DNA from: Trichosphaerium sp. ATCC 40318
Lineage: Eukaryota; Discosea; Flabellinia; Trichosidae
Assembly: GCA_038496445.1 (NCBI GenBank)
Contig: JALMLS010000538.1
Span: 62,001-126,000 of the forward strand
Direction of reading: 5' to 3'
DNA: 64,000 nt
The first letter of the stretch is position 1. Every line of letters begins with the position of its first letter. The position numbers were made by a program, and so were the translations under genes. Positions 1 to 11,556 of the stretch are shown one piece after another. A model generated the notes under the pieces. It had not been told where the DNA came from and made no database searches. It was given only the letters and a program-made list of their open reading frames with translations.

Positions 1-702
1 TTTTAATAACAGTTACAGGTAATGCTTGTCATAGAGTGTCTACGAAAGTAGACACAGGCAAAGTCCATTGGCTAGTTAAAGGTAAATGCATTTTTGCATG
101 TTTAGTTTTAACTTGTCCATAGGTTGTGACCTTAACCACCCGCTATCGTGTAGTATCCTGTCTAATATGTACAGGTGAGATATATTTTTATAAGGCACTG
201 TGCTGAGAAGACGCTAGGCTTGGATCACCTGGGGCATCACAAAATGAAAATTTGGCAGTAGAATTTGGTGTTAAGGCTACACGTGAGTTAGGTGATTGTG
301 GAGATGATTTCGATTTGAATTATTGGGTGTACCACAGGAAGATGTATGGCAGACGAGTATGTCAAAACACAACAGCATTTCACATCAAGTTTAAGTGACT
401 TGTTTAGAGTGTGGCTGATGGTGATCTTCGTGAGTACCTTCTGAGATCTTGTCAATGTGGATATCCATTAGGATGTAGAAAGACGGCAGATATTTATACA
501 GAAAGCGCACTAGGTGGTGTAGATATGGAAAACGCCATGACATTGTATAAAGCAGGTAACACTTTGTTTTTTGATTCGTTTGTTTTCTATTTCTATTTTT
601 AACAAGTCATGAAATGAAGGATGTGGACTTGGAGATATAGAATCTTGTCGTATGTTGTATGAATTGGAAGGTCAAGAAGAATTAGGGTTACTCAGGGATT
701 GA
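1..702 (+). CDS. Sel1-repeat protein, COA7-like (5' end outside window)
   Basis: Several short exons read as cysteine-bearing Sel1 (TPR-like) repeats. One near 122-173 gives GCDLNHPLSCSILSNMY, the exon at about 411-556 gives CGYPLGCRKTADIYTESALG, and the last exon continues GCGLGDIESCRMLYELEG to a TGA at 700-702. The spacing of paired Cys, the G-x-G-x-x-x-C pattern and the Y at repeat ends match COA7/RESA1-type Sel1 proteins, which are mitochondrial intermembrane-space factors for respiratory-chain assembly; that role is family knowledge. The last intron (557 to about 617) starts GTAACA and joins in phase. Exons between 175 and 410 could not be joined with confidence, and the start is probably upstream of the window. 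Other Sel1 proteins, such as SEL1L-like or signalling forms, are possible. Confidence 0.6.
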
Positions 703-851
703 TTCAACTATGCACATCTCGAGAAGTAGGATGAGTGTTAAGCTGCACGCATAAATAAAATGTAAATTTGTTGACTTTTTAATCACGGTGGCCGTTTGAT
801 TGCCACAGTTATTTATTAAAAATACAAGAAAAAGGCTCTCCTTCCACGTGT

Positions 852-1731
852 CTACAAAATTGTAGGATCAATGAGTGTAGCACGTTTATCTTTGAACCAG
901 CGCTTGTGCATGCTACGTATTACTCCAAAAGGTACCTGTGCAATAAACCGTCAATAGGGAAACCAAACGTGGTATGAGACAAAAAAATCAACAAGGAAGT
1001 TTAAAAATTCACAAACAATAATCCGTACATCATGCACATTGCGATTTGCAAATGCTTGAACTGCTCTATCATCAGGACATTTTATTTCAGCAATCTTAAC
1101 TCTATAGCCATGCATGACAGCTTGGGATGAAGTAAGACTTTAAACATTGATAGATGTTATGTACCAATGGTGATATAATTCGCGTATTCCCACTCTTGTG
1201 AATGAGTGTTGTCAACTACAATTTGAGGTGCACCTTGTCACAACTGTTAGGATACGATAGAAAGTAATGGTTGAACCTTTGCGGATGGCTGAAAGGAAGT
1301 TGGCCATACAAAACGAATGTGCTTCTCCTATTTGACTTCTATCGAACCTATTTATCGGTTTAGCGTCGTGAAGCAACGAAATGGCCGATATTCTGACTGT
1401 ATTGTACAGAAGGCTGTGGCATGTCTGGGTCGTACCTGTAGAAGCCATTACGGCTAAAAAACAGATCTGCGCTACACACTGTAGCTTTTGGAAATTTATT
1501 TGATACAAACGTTGATTTACCGCTACCAGGCATACCCCTCAGATGAATTTGAGCGAACACAGACTAAAATTATGCCGTACCTCATAATCACAACGAGTTT
1601 CTTTTTCTGGCTCCCAGAAGCTTCTAGAATACGTCAGAAGTCTAGAAAGTGACACTGACGCTTTATTATATTTGTTTCGTACTGCTGGTGCTTTGTTCAG
1701 CGTTTGGTGCTGTTTTATCACTGTTCTCCAT
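852..1731 (-). CDS. P-loop kinase/ATPase of the N4BP2L (AAA_33) type
   Basis: The P-loop GMPGSGKSTF is followed by CSADLFFSRNG. After an 88-nt intron (1348-1435) the frame continues RFDRSQIGEAHSFC, and after a 43-nt intron with a CTAAC branch site it reads APQIVVDNTHSQEWEY. A later exon carries HGYRVKIAEIKCPDDRAVQAF and the final exon ends in a TAG at 852-854. This order (Walker A, SADxFF, FD..L..AH..C, VVDNT) is that of NEDD4-binding-protein-2-like and polynucleotide-kinase-like P-loop proteins, whose substrates are mostly unknown. The proposed ATG at 1731 opens a polar leader; its junction to the P-loop exon is the weakest part of the model. It is transcribed convergently with the Sel1 gene. 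Confidence 0.75.
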
Positions 1732-2008
1732 AGTGACTTATTTTTTAAACGTATTGTAGTAAAGTGCTTTGTGTCTTTGAGAGAAATAAACAGTTTGTCT
1801 AGAAAGTAGAAATTTCGATTTTTTTAAATTCAGTGCCAATTCGGATTTTATTAACGTTTCACGTATAGACAGTTGATTATCTTACTATTACAATAACAGA
1901 TTTGTATGCAGTATATTCCTTTAATATTGGCGCGTATATCTCCATACTCGTTGAATTCCAGGTCGTTTTGAAACAAGAAGTTTTTTTTTTGGTAAATTAA
2001 AATATTCA

Positions 2009-2884
2009 TCAAAGAAGTAGCATGTCTTGATCGCCATCTGTTATGCCGAAATGTATCTCTGCTTCGTTTATACGCTTTGTATTTATAAAAGGTTCTGTAC
2101 GCCATGTTATGATGTATTTTGGTAAAGCTTCTGTGCATGACATACTTAAAACAGACTCAATAATAAGTTCCTTTTTTTGTGTCAGTTTAGTTTAATTAAT
2201 CGACATTGTTTTGTTTTTTCCTACCTTCACCAAGAGTTCGTTTGTGTACATTTCAACAAGTTCATTAACATAGCTGTTATACTCATCCTCTCGTGAAGGT
2301 ATATTGCCTTTTTCCTACAATGAAATGAACAAAAAGAAAGGCAGGTGGCGTTCAATTTGATACGTACTGATAATACTGCTTGTCCTAATTTTTCTGATTT
2401 TTCTAGCATTTGTTTGTGAAGGGAATGAACTGACATGTGTCAGTAAAAAAAGTAATCAATTATGCTGTAGGACTGCCCATTATTACATTGGTAGGTATGC
2501 TGATAACGTACATTGTCTTAATACTGTTTGTAGGGTTTTAATGCTCTTGCTTACTAGTAGATGCGTTAGCGTTGTAGTATGTCGTTTTTACCTGAAGATA
2601 GAGTCGGATCTATTGCACAGTCTTTTTTAGATGGTACACCTAATGGAAAATCGTGTATTGACGATGAAAAGCGGTTTTCTGTGCTTGTATCAATTGGTTT
2701 TACATTATCAAGTGAATCGATACTATTTTCGTTTATAGACGCCCAATCCTTTGTCCTTGCGCGTATTAGAATACGAAACCGTTGGCTGACGAGCGAATTA
2801 ATCGTACAAACGAAGAAATTCGTAAAACAGCTTCTCTCCTTTTGATTTTGTTGGTGTATACGGTTGTGGCACGCTTGACGCCAT
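2009..2884 (-). CDS. CINP: CINP-like protein (CDK2-interacting protein family)
   Basis: The N-terminal exon starts MASSVPQPYTPTKSKGEKLF. Across a GTACG intron it joins TKDWASINENSIDSLDNVK, then a helical exon near 2400 (QMLEKSEKLGQAVLSV), then EDEYNSYVNELVEMYTNELL and finally LPKYIITWRTEPFI, ending in TGA at 2009-2011. The tail matches the conserved C-terminal half of CINP (...LLEMYRKELLLK...L...W..QPY), and the DW..IN pattern sits where CINP has DWHNL. CINP links CDK2/CDC7 and ATR-interacting proteins to replication and checkpoint control and has been tied to ribosome maturation; those roles come from animal and plant work. One middle junction, around 2440-2640, is uncertain. Confidence 0.65.
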
Positions 2885-3202
2885 TCCAACCTGTTTCTAC
2901 ATTCACAATTAAAGAACTGATTTTGACCGTCAAAATCTACTAGCAAAAAAGAAGCTTGATGAGACGTAGTCTAAAGTCTTAGCATTGAGGTTCCTATATC
3001 CATTCTCCCTTCTCTCTAATACACTCTTTCGTAAGGCTTTGAAGAGTGAAGCTCACTTGACTTGTATCCAAGAGTGTAGTTATTTAGTAGTAGGCACAGC
3101 CTAAATACCAGTCTTTTTGATGAAGTAAAATAAATACCAAGGCTCAGTTGATTGTAGCCTATTACAATGAAAAAATCAAATGTCACGTGAGCCTAAAGTG
3201 GC

Positions 3203-3450
3203 ATGGTAAAAGAAACTGTTAGCGGAGCTTTTAAAAACTGGGTTCGTTTCGGTAGATTGTTTGTCTTTACGTTTGTCAAGTTTTGGTTGGTTGTCCCGGA
3301 TTTTACGAAACATTCCGGTACGTTGTCGAATTAAAACAACAATACTAAGAAGTGGATTGAAGGGCATACATAGCCCTCTGTTTGGAATACGCAAATCTTA
3401 ATTCTTTGCTGCGGTTTCATCGACTCAACTTTATTGAACCTTTAAAATAA
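3203..3450 (+). CDS. Possible small single-pass membrane protein, unrecognised
   Basis: An ATG at 3203 opens MVKETVSGAFKNWVRFGRLF followed by a hydrophobic stretch (FVFTFVKFWLVV). A GTACGT donor at about 3318 and a TAG acceptor 57 nt later restore an open frame to a TAA at 3448-3450, giving about 63 residues. The donor and TACTAAG branch-like motif agree with other introns here. No family is recognised, and the opposite strand is also open for about 70 codons, so strand assignment rests on the splice signals and the hydrophobic segment. Confidence 0.3.
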
Positions 3451-3780
3451 TCTGTAGAACATGTTTTAGTGGACGGAACGTTGATTCTTGTATAAGAGGT
3501 GTCCGATCACTTTGTTTGTTGTTTCACGGTTTGTGGATGATGGTGGTAGTAACTGTTTTTCAATTACTAAGCAATTGCGTTTTATTTTAAGCAAGTCACA
3601 GAAGATCTGGACAACAAGGCAACGGCTGGCTCTCTCTGCACAAAACAGTACGGATACACCCTGAACATATAGTATGGTTGTGTTAACAGTGTCTGCGGAC
3701 CAAAGAGTCGTTATAACAATCTACAACCCATCTTTTGCATAGAAACCGTCGTTACACATGTGTTATTGACTGTTGTAGAT
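3451..3780. other. Stretch without a firm gene
   Basis: A short open stretch near 3590-3670 follows a good-looking acceptor (TTTTATTTTAAG) and reads KQVTEDLDNKATAGSLCTKQ on the + strand. It could be a 5' exon of the gene that follows, but I could not join it. Nothing else is seen. Confidence 0.3.
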
Positions 3781-4231
3781 ATGGAATCGCCCAGAGCAGA
3801 CAACATCGAAAAATTGAAATACATTCTGAAGAATCACTCTTCTGGTATCCTAGTTGTACATAACCGTTGCTTATTTTTCAGCAGAGATATACGTCACGCC
3901 AAACCAAGTAGCTCGTGCAAGGCGTTTGTATGAAAAGCGCGATAAAATGGCTCTAGGCTTTGAGACTAGCGTACCGAACGTTGTCTTCTATTTGAAGGCC
4001 GGAAGGTGCGTTTCGTACCTTATGCGAAAACTTTTGTACTGATCCATTCCCTAAAGCCTACAGAAAGTGCGTAAAATGTGGGAGAACTCCAAAGAGGGTA
4101 AAGTGCTTTTGGAGCCCGATTACTCAATTGAGCTTCAAAGTGGTTGGATTGGCACGCAAGTACGTTTTTACGATTCGTTCGTAAGAGATCATCGTCACAA
4201 CTCGTCTGAAAACACAAAAACGTGGCACTGA
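3781..4231 (+). CDS. Unrecognised basic protein of about 110-120 aa
   Basis: The ATG at 3781 opens MESPRADNIEKLKYILKNHS. A short intron (GTATCC...TTTTTCAG) leads to EIYVTPNQVARARRLYEKRD and FETSVPNVVFYLKAG. After a second intron (GTGCGT...CTAAAG) the reading is LQKVRKMWENSKEGKVLLEP and DYSIELQSGWIGTQ, then either straight on to a TGA at 4229-4231 or through a 26-nt GTACGT segment to a TGA at 4207-4209. The exons keep frame and look protein-like (amphipathic, Lys/Arg-rich), but I recognise no domain. It is on the same strand as the next gene, about 200 nt upstream of it. Confidence 0.5.
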
Positions 4232-4436
4232 CAAGCTCGCTTCATCATAACCGTTAGCGCTCATCTTGACATGCAAAATCAGACTGTGAAGCACTGACCA
4301 ACTTTGTTGTGATTTTTATTTTGATCTACTCGCGTACACCGCATCCAAGCGGACTTTTTGGCAATAGTTTTTTTTAGCTATGAATTCATTGTTTTTGGGC
4401 TTGTAGATCTTTCATCATTTATTTTTTTCCTTGTAG

Positions 4437-6413
4437 TACGGTGGATGTTATTTGAAGTTTATAAAGGCTGAGAATAAGTCTTATAATGCAAGGAGAACTT
4501 TAATTACTTTTAACGATGAAGCTCTTAATGACGCAGTACGTTTGTATTTTCAAACTTTTTTTTTTCGTTTCTTACCTGATTTGTATTATTTTTTTGCCGA
4601 AAGTTTTAATAATTTTTATAGAATATGCAAGAAGACGACTACGATATGGGTGATGACATGGGCGAGTTTGAAGCACGTGCAGCTGGACTTGATCCATCTG
4701 CTGTAAACGGTCAAGGAAATGTAAAGTACGTTTTTTTTGTAGAATACTAAAAACTACAACAGTTCATCTTTATGACTCACTAGGTATCTACTAACCACGA
4801 ACTGTCTTTATTTTAATTGTTTGTTTGGTCAAAGCCTTTGAAATTTGTTACTAACGTTTATACAGCGAGTCTAATGACATGGAAATTGATTCGAAGATAC
4901 ATGAGCCAAAAGAAGAGCCAATGTCAAGCACAAACTCTCAAGGTGTAACAATGCATAGAATAGCTAGACGCTATAAGCATACTCCTTCATCATTACCAAA
5001 GCTATTGACGTTTTATTATACCGAACTAGACATTTCAGAGGAAGTAAGTAGTAGGCTTACATCTACGCACACTTGGGCGATATTTTTATTGAAAAACAAT
5101 TTTATTATCAGCCAAATTACTAGGTCTTCTGTTTTCCTTGTACTATCTACGCGCTTACTCTTAAAAAGTACTGGGGCAACTGGTGGACTAAAATTAATGT
5201 GGAAGATAGCGAACGCTCTCTTCTTATATTTGGCGTACCTACAAAGTACGAAGACAAAATTGGCAAACTTCAAACGTACGCAACGCTTTCTTCCTCCCAT
5301 AAGAACGAAACCAACGACAAACAACATGAAATAACTCAAGTATAGCCAACTCTACAAAAAATTGGGTATAATGCCAAGCAATCTACAACCACTACCAAGT
5401 CCAAGTGTAAACCTATCAATATGGCTATTTGAAACTGAAAAGGCAGAAGATGTCGAACAAATAGATTGTCAGACTTGCTTCATCGAAGGTCCTTACTCTG
5501 GTCGTGTCCAAAACCAAGTTGTACTTCACAGGCATGCAACATAACACTATTTTCATGCGCTTTCCTTTCTATGAAAATCAAATTCCCATAAATCCGACTT
5601 TTCTCACCTTCTGTTACCTTTAGAGTACCTATTACAAATAAGAGAAACAGATCAGGAGATGGCCAGGGTGGTGAGTCAAGCGAGCCTCATCCAAAGCGTA
5701 GACGTAAGCATTAAAGCCAGTACTCCTGTTTCAACCTCTAAAATGGGGATTAGGTGTTCGTAAAGCCACAATAGCAAACAGGCGATTGGCTATGGAAGTT
5801 CAAGAGCCAGATGGTGGCGATTATGTTCCGCCAACTGAGAAACCTGCTTATAAACGTACGTTTTATGACTTGTCTTTGTTTGTGGTATTTGACTTGGGAT
5901 TTTAGCAGCTCCAGCTCGTCCAACAGTACACAGACAAACTCAAGTGAAAGCTGTAGAGAGACAATTAGATAGATCACGTGGAACAACCACATCCAGACCT
6001 GCATATACGCCTCAACATCTGACAATCACAGTTGTATTTAACGAAGAACGTGCTGTTTTTAGACAGTTTCCAGGTAAGCACAAAGAGCTATTACTCTCTC
6101 CCTTGGTCTTTGTTACTTTCTTTAAGACTTTTCTAGATTGCCTTGCAGCAAATATTCTTGATCAGTTGGCACGATACAAGTTCATTAAGGGTATTGAAGA
6201 CTACGGAAGATGTTTCTTGACTGACAAGGTACGTTTTGCTACTTTTCTTTGTTTGTAAAAGTTTTTACGGCATCAATGGCTACGACTGTGTTTTCTGCTG
6301 TTCGCTGTCTTATATGATTATAGGCTGGAAGTATTATTATGGATACCACACCTATTGATACATTGGCATTCCAAGGTGAACCTGTATTGTTTTTAAAGCT
6401 CATTGATGCTTAA
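4437..6413 (+). CDS. Unrecognised nuclear-type protein with acidic and basic linkers
   Basis: At least eight exons join in one direction. They include YGGCYLKFIKAENKSYNARR; an acidic exon with EDDYDMGDDMGEFEA at about 4626-4730; MEIDSKIHEPKEEPM (4879); WGNWWTKINVEDSERSLLIF (5175); PSNLQPLPSPSVNLSIWLF; a basic exon with PHPKRRR (5690) that resembles a nuclear localisation signal; and a final block with LTITVVFNEERAVFRQFP, ILDQLARYKFIKGIEDYG and RCFLTDK, ending TAA at 6411-6413. The globular ends joined by charged disordered linkers suggest a transcription or chromatin factor, but I do not recognise the family. The start is uncertain; an upstream exon may be missing. Introns follow the local GTACGT pattern. 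Confidence 0.5.
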
Positions 6414-7089
6414 AAAAAAAATCAGGAAAAAAATAAGAAAATAATATTATTTTTATTCATGTACAGTAAAACTCAGTTTTTTTCAAAACCGCTTGTCGTT
6501 TGGTTAAGCATATACACAAGAGGTAAATGAGTCAACTCATACGGAAGTATAGCTTACAGCTACGCCAAAAAGCGGTCAAGACCACATCCTTACAAATAAG
6601 TTGGCAACAGTTTTAACTTTGGACTCGTTAGCGTTGATTGCTTGTCAATGCACAAAATAATCAAGGGCTACAGGTACATACTACAACTCACTTAGTAAAG
6701 TACTCAAGTGCCACTCTATCGAACGTTAACACTGGTTTAAGAGGTTACGGTATAACGACATGGAATAGGTGGCGAATCATTGTTTCAAACGTTAAAACAA
6801 ACGTCAACATACACTATGTTTCGTGCTTTTGTACAACTAAGCCAGACTTGTCTCCTCGGGATACTTTCCAAATTAAATAAGTTGTCCGCGGAAGCGTTTG
6901 ACGTGATTGTTCGTTATGACTTCACTCAACTTTAACTGTGTTGAAAATCGCTACAGCTGCTAGCATAGGTTAAATTAAGTACCTACAACAAACGATTACG
7001 TTTACAATAGGTTTTCATTGAAGAGATTGTGTCAACGAACGAATTCGTCAGATTTAGTAAAAATTACTAAATAGTCAAAATTACAAATA
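6414..7089. other. Intergenic region between an unknown gene and the GST gene
   Basis: A-rich sequence just after the TAA (6411-6450) fits a 3' end. An 80-codon open frame at 6638-6880 (+) has no ATG start, no recognisable motif and no convincing splice partners. Nothing else is supported. Confidence 0.5.
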
Positions 7090-8146
7090 ATGGCACAAGG
7101 TGGCAACAAATAGTTTTTCTGTTTACTAACTTTGTTTGAATAGACGGCAAAGTAGAGTTGGGTTACTGGGCTATAAGGGGCCTCAGACAACCGTGTGTTT
7201 ACTTGTTGGAGTACCTCGGGTGGACTTACACTGTACGTAGCCTTCATTCGATATGTATTAGAGTAATCTCGTGTTTCAGGAAAAACTCTACCATGAAGGC
7301 CCTAAACCTGAAGCATCACCAAAAGAGTGGACAGACGTCAAGGAAACATTAGGTTTAACTTTACCGAACCTTCCTTATCTTATTTGCGGTAATGCAGATA
7401 AAGTATTAATACAATCGCTAACAACGAAATAGAGAATGGACCAAACATTACTCAATCCAATGCTATACTTAGGTACTTGGGTAAGTGCGCTGGCATTGCC
7501 GGTTCGAACCCTAAGGAAGCTGCAACTATTGACATGTTGGGCGATTTTGTGCGTCACGTGATGTGATTTTCGGTCTAACTTTGTTATTGCTATTTCAGGT
7601 CAAGGATGTAAGAAATATGGCTATAAAACACTATTATAGTACTAAGGAAACTCCTGAATCCATTGCTGAATTTAAATCTAAGACATTAAGACGTACGTAT
7701 ACCTTTTTTATTACTTGGCGAGAATCACATGCTGGTGCATGTTATGTTCAACATTTGTTACATTTTGGTTTTTTTCAAACTGTTGACTCATTACAAATAG
7801 CAAAGCTCGACCAAATAGCTTGTCTTCTAAAAGATCATAAATTTTTAAATGGAGATAGCATTACCTGGCCTGATTTTTATTTGGCTGAAATTTTGGATCA
7901 ATTCCGTTTGTTTGCACCTGAGCTCTTGGAAAAACAAGGTAAGTACATAACGATCACAATGTCCCTGTTTCTGAGAATCTGTATTTAGATGTGTTGATGG
8001 CATACATTAAGCGATTTCAGTCTTTACCAAAGATAGCAGCCTATCTCAAATCTGGTCGCTTCCAAGCCTGGCCTGTAAATGGTGTGAATGCTTACTGGGG
8101 AGGAAGTAGTTCTAGTCCTCCTAAAAATCTCATCCTTCAAAACTGA
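7090..8146 (+). CDS. Glutathione S-transferase, mu class-like
   Basis: The ATG at 7090 starts MAQ, followed by an intron ending CTAACTTTGTTTGAATAG, then DGKVELGYWAIRGLRQPCVY. This is the thioredoxin-like N-terminal domain with the catalytic Tyr in the GYW-IRGL motif. LGLTLPNLPYL and a later NGPNITQSNAILRYLG carry the cis-Pro and the Q-S glutathione-binding motif. The helical C-terminal half includes the LNGDSITWPDFYLAEILDQF exon, the mu-class signature of a folded Asp-containing helix. YIKRFQSLPKIAAYLKSGRF and a TGA at 8144-8146 close the gene. Length (about 215 aa) and layout match cytosolic mu GSTs, which conjugate glutathione to electrophiles. It is convergent with the transporter gene downstream. 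Confidence 0.9.
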
Positions 8147-8486
8147 AGTCACGTGATATCGCGCTAAATCATATTAACAATAAAGTAGCTCCAAGTTCTA
8201 ACATTCTATTGTTTTAAGCGCTAGGCTCAAGCCAAAGCGTTGTTTCTTTCCAAAAAACCAATCAGCAAGGTTCATACACGTTTGGAAAACATGAAGGAAT
8301 GCATACATTTTGAAAATTTTATTTAACAATTGCACATTGTTTTTGTTTTTTTTTGAAGTGTTTTTCTTATTTTCCAACTTTTTTCCAAATAAATAGAAGT
8401 ACAAATTAAGTATGGGGGGTTTTTTTGGTTTTGAATGTTTCTGAGTTTGTGTGGTCTAGTATTGTTCTTTCTTTTCTCTTTCTGTT

Positions 8487-10945
8487 TTAGAAGACAAAAT
8501 GAATAGAATGGTCTCTTATCTTTTCAACTAGTTGTTCTATCGTTACAAATGTGCATAATAAACTTGATACTATGCCAAAAACAATAATCAATACATCTTT
8601 AAAAAAATTAAATGACATTTTGTTCTTCCCACTGAACAGGCTTATATGTATAGCACAAGGCAAAATAAACGCCAACATTGGTGAAAAAACACTTCCAACC
8701 TACATATGCGATCATTAGAATTACATAAACAAGGATGGTCGGTACACATAAAGCGTTTTGATTAAAATAAATGTGATTTTTTTCAAGTCAAACATTTTTC
8801 CGTTCTGTGATTTTACACGTGTAATATCACGTGGAAGAATGGTTTTTGTTTAAACAAAAACGTACCAATTGAGTGCACAGTTCAAATGATGGTATAACTA
8901 ATGCAACAGCAAGACTACAAGCTACCAAAACAGCTCTTGAAAAAAAATAAGTAAAAAAACTCTCGCAAGGAAAAACAATACCTGATAAGATTCTTCCGTG
9001 ACTCTATCCACCACCATGACATAGAGCAACACTTAACTTCGTCAACTTTGCTATAATCTTTATAGCTATTAATAGAGCTATCTTCTATTGTTTTAGTAGC
9101 ATTAGCACTCTGAATGAATCCTTCTACTTCTTCTTCTGTTTTTACGTCTTTTGATTTATTTTTGTTGTTCTTTATTAACATTACTTCAACACGTTCAATG
9201 ACAGGCCACATCATAAGAGGATATGTCAAGCTATGATAGAATCACGTGTTAGTCAAATGATTAGAAATATGTTCACTTACACAGCTGCAATAACGTTACC
9301 ACCTGTTGCCAATTTACGCCTAAACAACCTTTTTTAGTTGAAGGTTTTTGAAGAAAAGTTGTGTACCAAATGTTGTCTGGAACATTTTCTATTGATACTG
9401 GCAAAGTGTCTTTACCAAACGATATATATCCGAATACACCAAATCCACAGTACAAAAATACAACAATACTGACACCAAGTAAGAATACAGTAATGACTAG
9501 ACGAATAAAAGTAAGCAACGTGCAAAAAACCAAAAAACCCAAGAACATGTTGTCATTTTCTACGTTTAGAGTACAATGTCATAATAAGAACGTATCTAAA
9601 ACATAAATATTCAAAATACTTTATCAATTTTATCACGTGATTATTGAAAAGACAAAAGCGCTAGAAGAACTTTCCAAAAGAAAAAAATCGAGAAGAAAAA
9701 ACTTACATCCTTTCTTTGACTTTGCTGCTGCTTCAACAGGAAGGACCTATATCCTAGTAAGCCAACCACATATATAGAATTTTTTATGTTGCTATACCAG
9801 TCCTATGCCTTCGAAACCATACAACGCGAGGGCGAAGAATGCCGGAACTTCCATTATTTTTTTTGGCCATATCTGTACATCATTTTTAATAAATGTTTTT
9901 GATCTGGCACCGTAATAAATGATAAGACCAAATCCGCATAAATACAAGAATATAGACAAAGCACTGAAAGGAGCAAGCATCTTTAAGTTCCTATAAAAGG
10001 ATCATTAACAAAAGAAGAACCAAGCCAAGAAGAAAGCAAAAGTGTTTTTTTTTCAAAAAAGAAATCTCAAAAGTGGCGATTCTCAGACAAATAATTCAGT
10101 TGCTGTCGACGGAATAAATACGCTACAGTCATGGCTTTTAGGAGGCATTATTCTTTTTCGATTTGTTCGTATTTGTGTTGAGCTGTTTTCCAAAAAGTCA
10201 AAAAAACCTGTTTTGTACCTTATCCAACACATTAAAATCAAAGGAGCCAAGAAAATAAACATCCATGCTACTATGCCAATGTGTCCGTACAGTAGATGCA
10301 AGTTTTTACCGATATACAAAAAATACGCAACGCAAAACCCGAATTGAGACGTTAAAAGCGTAACATCTACGGCGAATTTACCTATAACGTGAGATTAAGC
10401 GTCTTCCGTTAAGCAATCGAAAAAATCAAGTTTTTGAAGCTGATTGTTATTTGACGTTTCTCGTACCAATACTACCGAGGGATACATAGCCAATGTGAGT
10501 ATATGTGATAACTGGTGGGCGATTTGGCATTTCATCAATGTATCTCTTGCATTTAACCAATAATAACATACAATGAACTGCTACGACGCCAACCAGTACA
10601 TAACCCATAAGGGAAACCTGAATCGGAATTAAATAACAAATAAAAAGGGTAACGGTTGTACGTACAGCAACGCCACCTTGTAAAAACGCGTAAGGTATTG
10701 TTATAATACCACCTCCGCAATAAGACTACGATTTACAGTGTCAGAATTAACAAAAACATCTTCAAAATGGTTCAAACTATTGTACTAACCTTCAGTACAT
10801 TGACAAAGGTTCGTAAATTACTAAAAACAGTCAATTCGTCAACAAATTGTGATATTAGAGAATAATCCCTATTAATTTTGGTGTATACATACCTGCTCTT
10901 TTGTTTGTGCTCGCTTTGAACACCTGATCCACCAGTGAATCCCAT
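8487..10945 (-). CDS. Amino-acid transporter (Aa_trans; SLC36/AVT-like)
   Basis: The start proposed at 10945 gives MGFTGGSGVQSEHKQKSR, a short cytosolic leader. About ten short exons follow, nearly all hydrophobic: MGYVLVGVVAVHCMLLLVK, then LLTSQFGFCVAYFLYIGKN, HIGIVAWMFIFLAPLILMCW, LSIFLYLCGFGLIIYYG and PAFFALALYGFEGIGLV. Later exons carry VFLYCGFGVFGYISFGKDT, a hydrophilic Ser/Lys-rich loop near 9050-9170, VACSLAVALVIPSFELCTQ, and a last exon ending TAA/TGA near 8487. FALALYGFEGIG followed by GVFGYISFG is the SLC36/vacuolar AVT pattern, so it probably moves amino acids across a vacuolar or plasma membrane. The middle loop is longer than usual for the family. Exon edges around 10400-10780 are approximate. 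Confidence 0.8.
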
Positions 10946-11556
10946 TCTCGCAAATGAAAATTCCGAGGACTTTGCTAGCAAAAACACGTTTTTGTCGATC
11001 CAAAGGCAATCTACAAAAACATTTTGAAGAAATGTTAAGTTGGTCGATGTGACAAACTGTTGTTGTTCACTGGATGTCTTCCAATTGAATTTAACGGAAT
11101 AGGTAAGACCTCTTAGATATTAAATCTACCATCTTACTATTGTATGTGCGCCAATCTGCCTTGACATGTTCGTCTGTTACTGCAGTGTAAGAAGGCAGAA
11201 TGACAGTGTGTACACCCACCAAAGCTTCATCAGCTGCATGTTTAGCTCCAAAATCAATCGAATATACACCTGCCAATGCCTTTATGGCATCAGCTGTACA
11301 GCCAAGTTTTTATTGAGTTAGTCTAAAACGTTGTATTAGTTGTTGCTGCTATTATTGTCATAGCTGTGTGGTACTATCGTTCAAGAAAAACCAAGCATAC
11401 AAAGGAGTAGCTTGAGCTACCCCTTGAATAAAAAAGCAATTAAGAAACTTGTACAACGTTAAATAGCAAAGCATCATTTATTTGTGATACAGAAAAGTCA
11501 ACTATTTTTGTTTTTTGTTTTTGTTGTTCTATTCCTATTTTACTTGTTGTAATTAT
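10946..11556. other. Unresolved stretch with a membrane-tail-like exon on the + strand
   Basis: On the + strand near 11332-11410 a frame reads VVLVVAAIIVIAVWYYRSRK and ends TAG at about 11408-11410: a transmembrane helix followed by a basic tail, as at the C-terminus of a type I membrane protein. Upstream, 11150-11310 is open in more than one frame on both strands, so no gene model could be fixed. It may be the end of a degraded surface-protein gene like those at 19-21 kb and 54-57 kb. Confidence 0.3.

Noticed and set aside
2579-2845. 88-codon + strand ORF with ATG
   Set aside because: The - strand here contains CINP exons joined by good splice signals; the + frame is a shadow.
7495-7515. 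tRNA B-box-like GGTTCGAACC
   Set aside because: It lies in the GST coding exon (reads GSNPKE) and no acceptor stem or A box could be paired with it.
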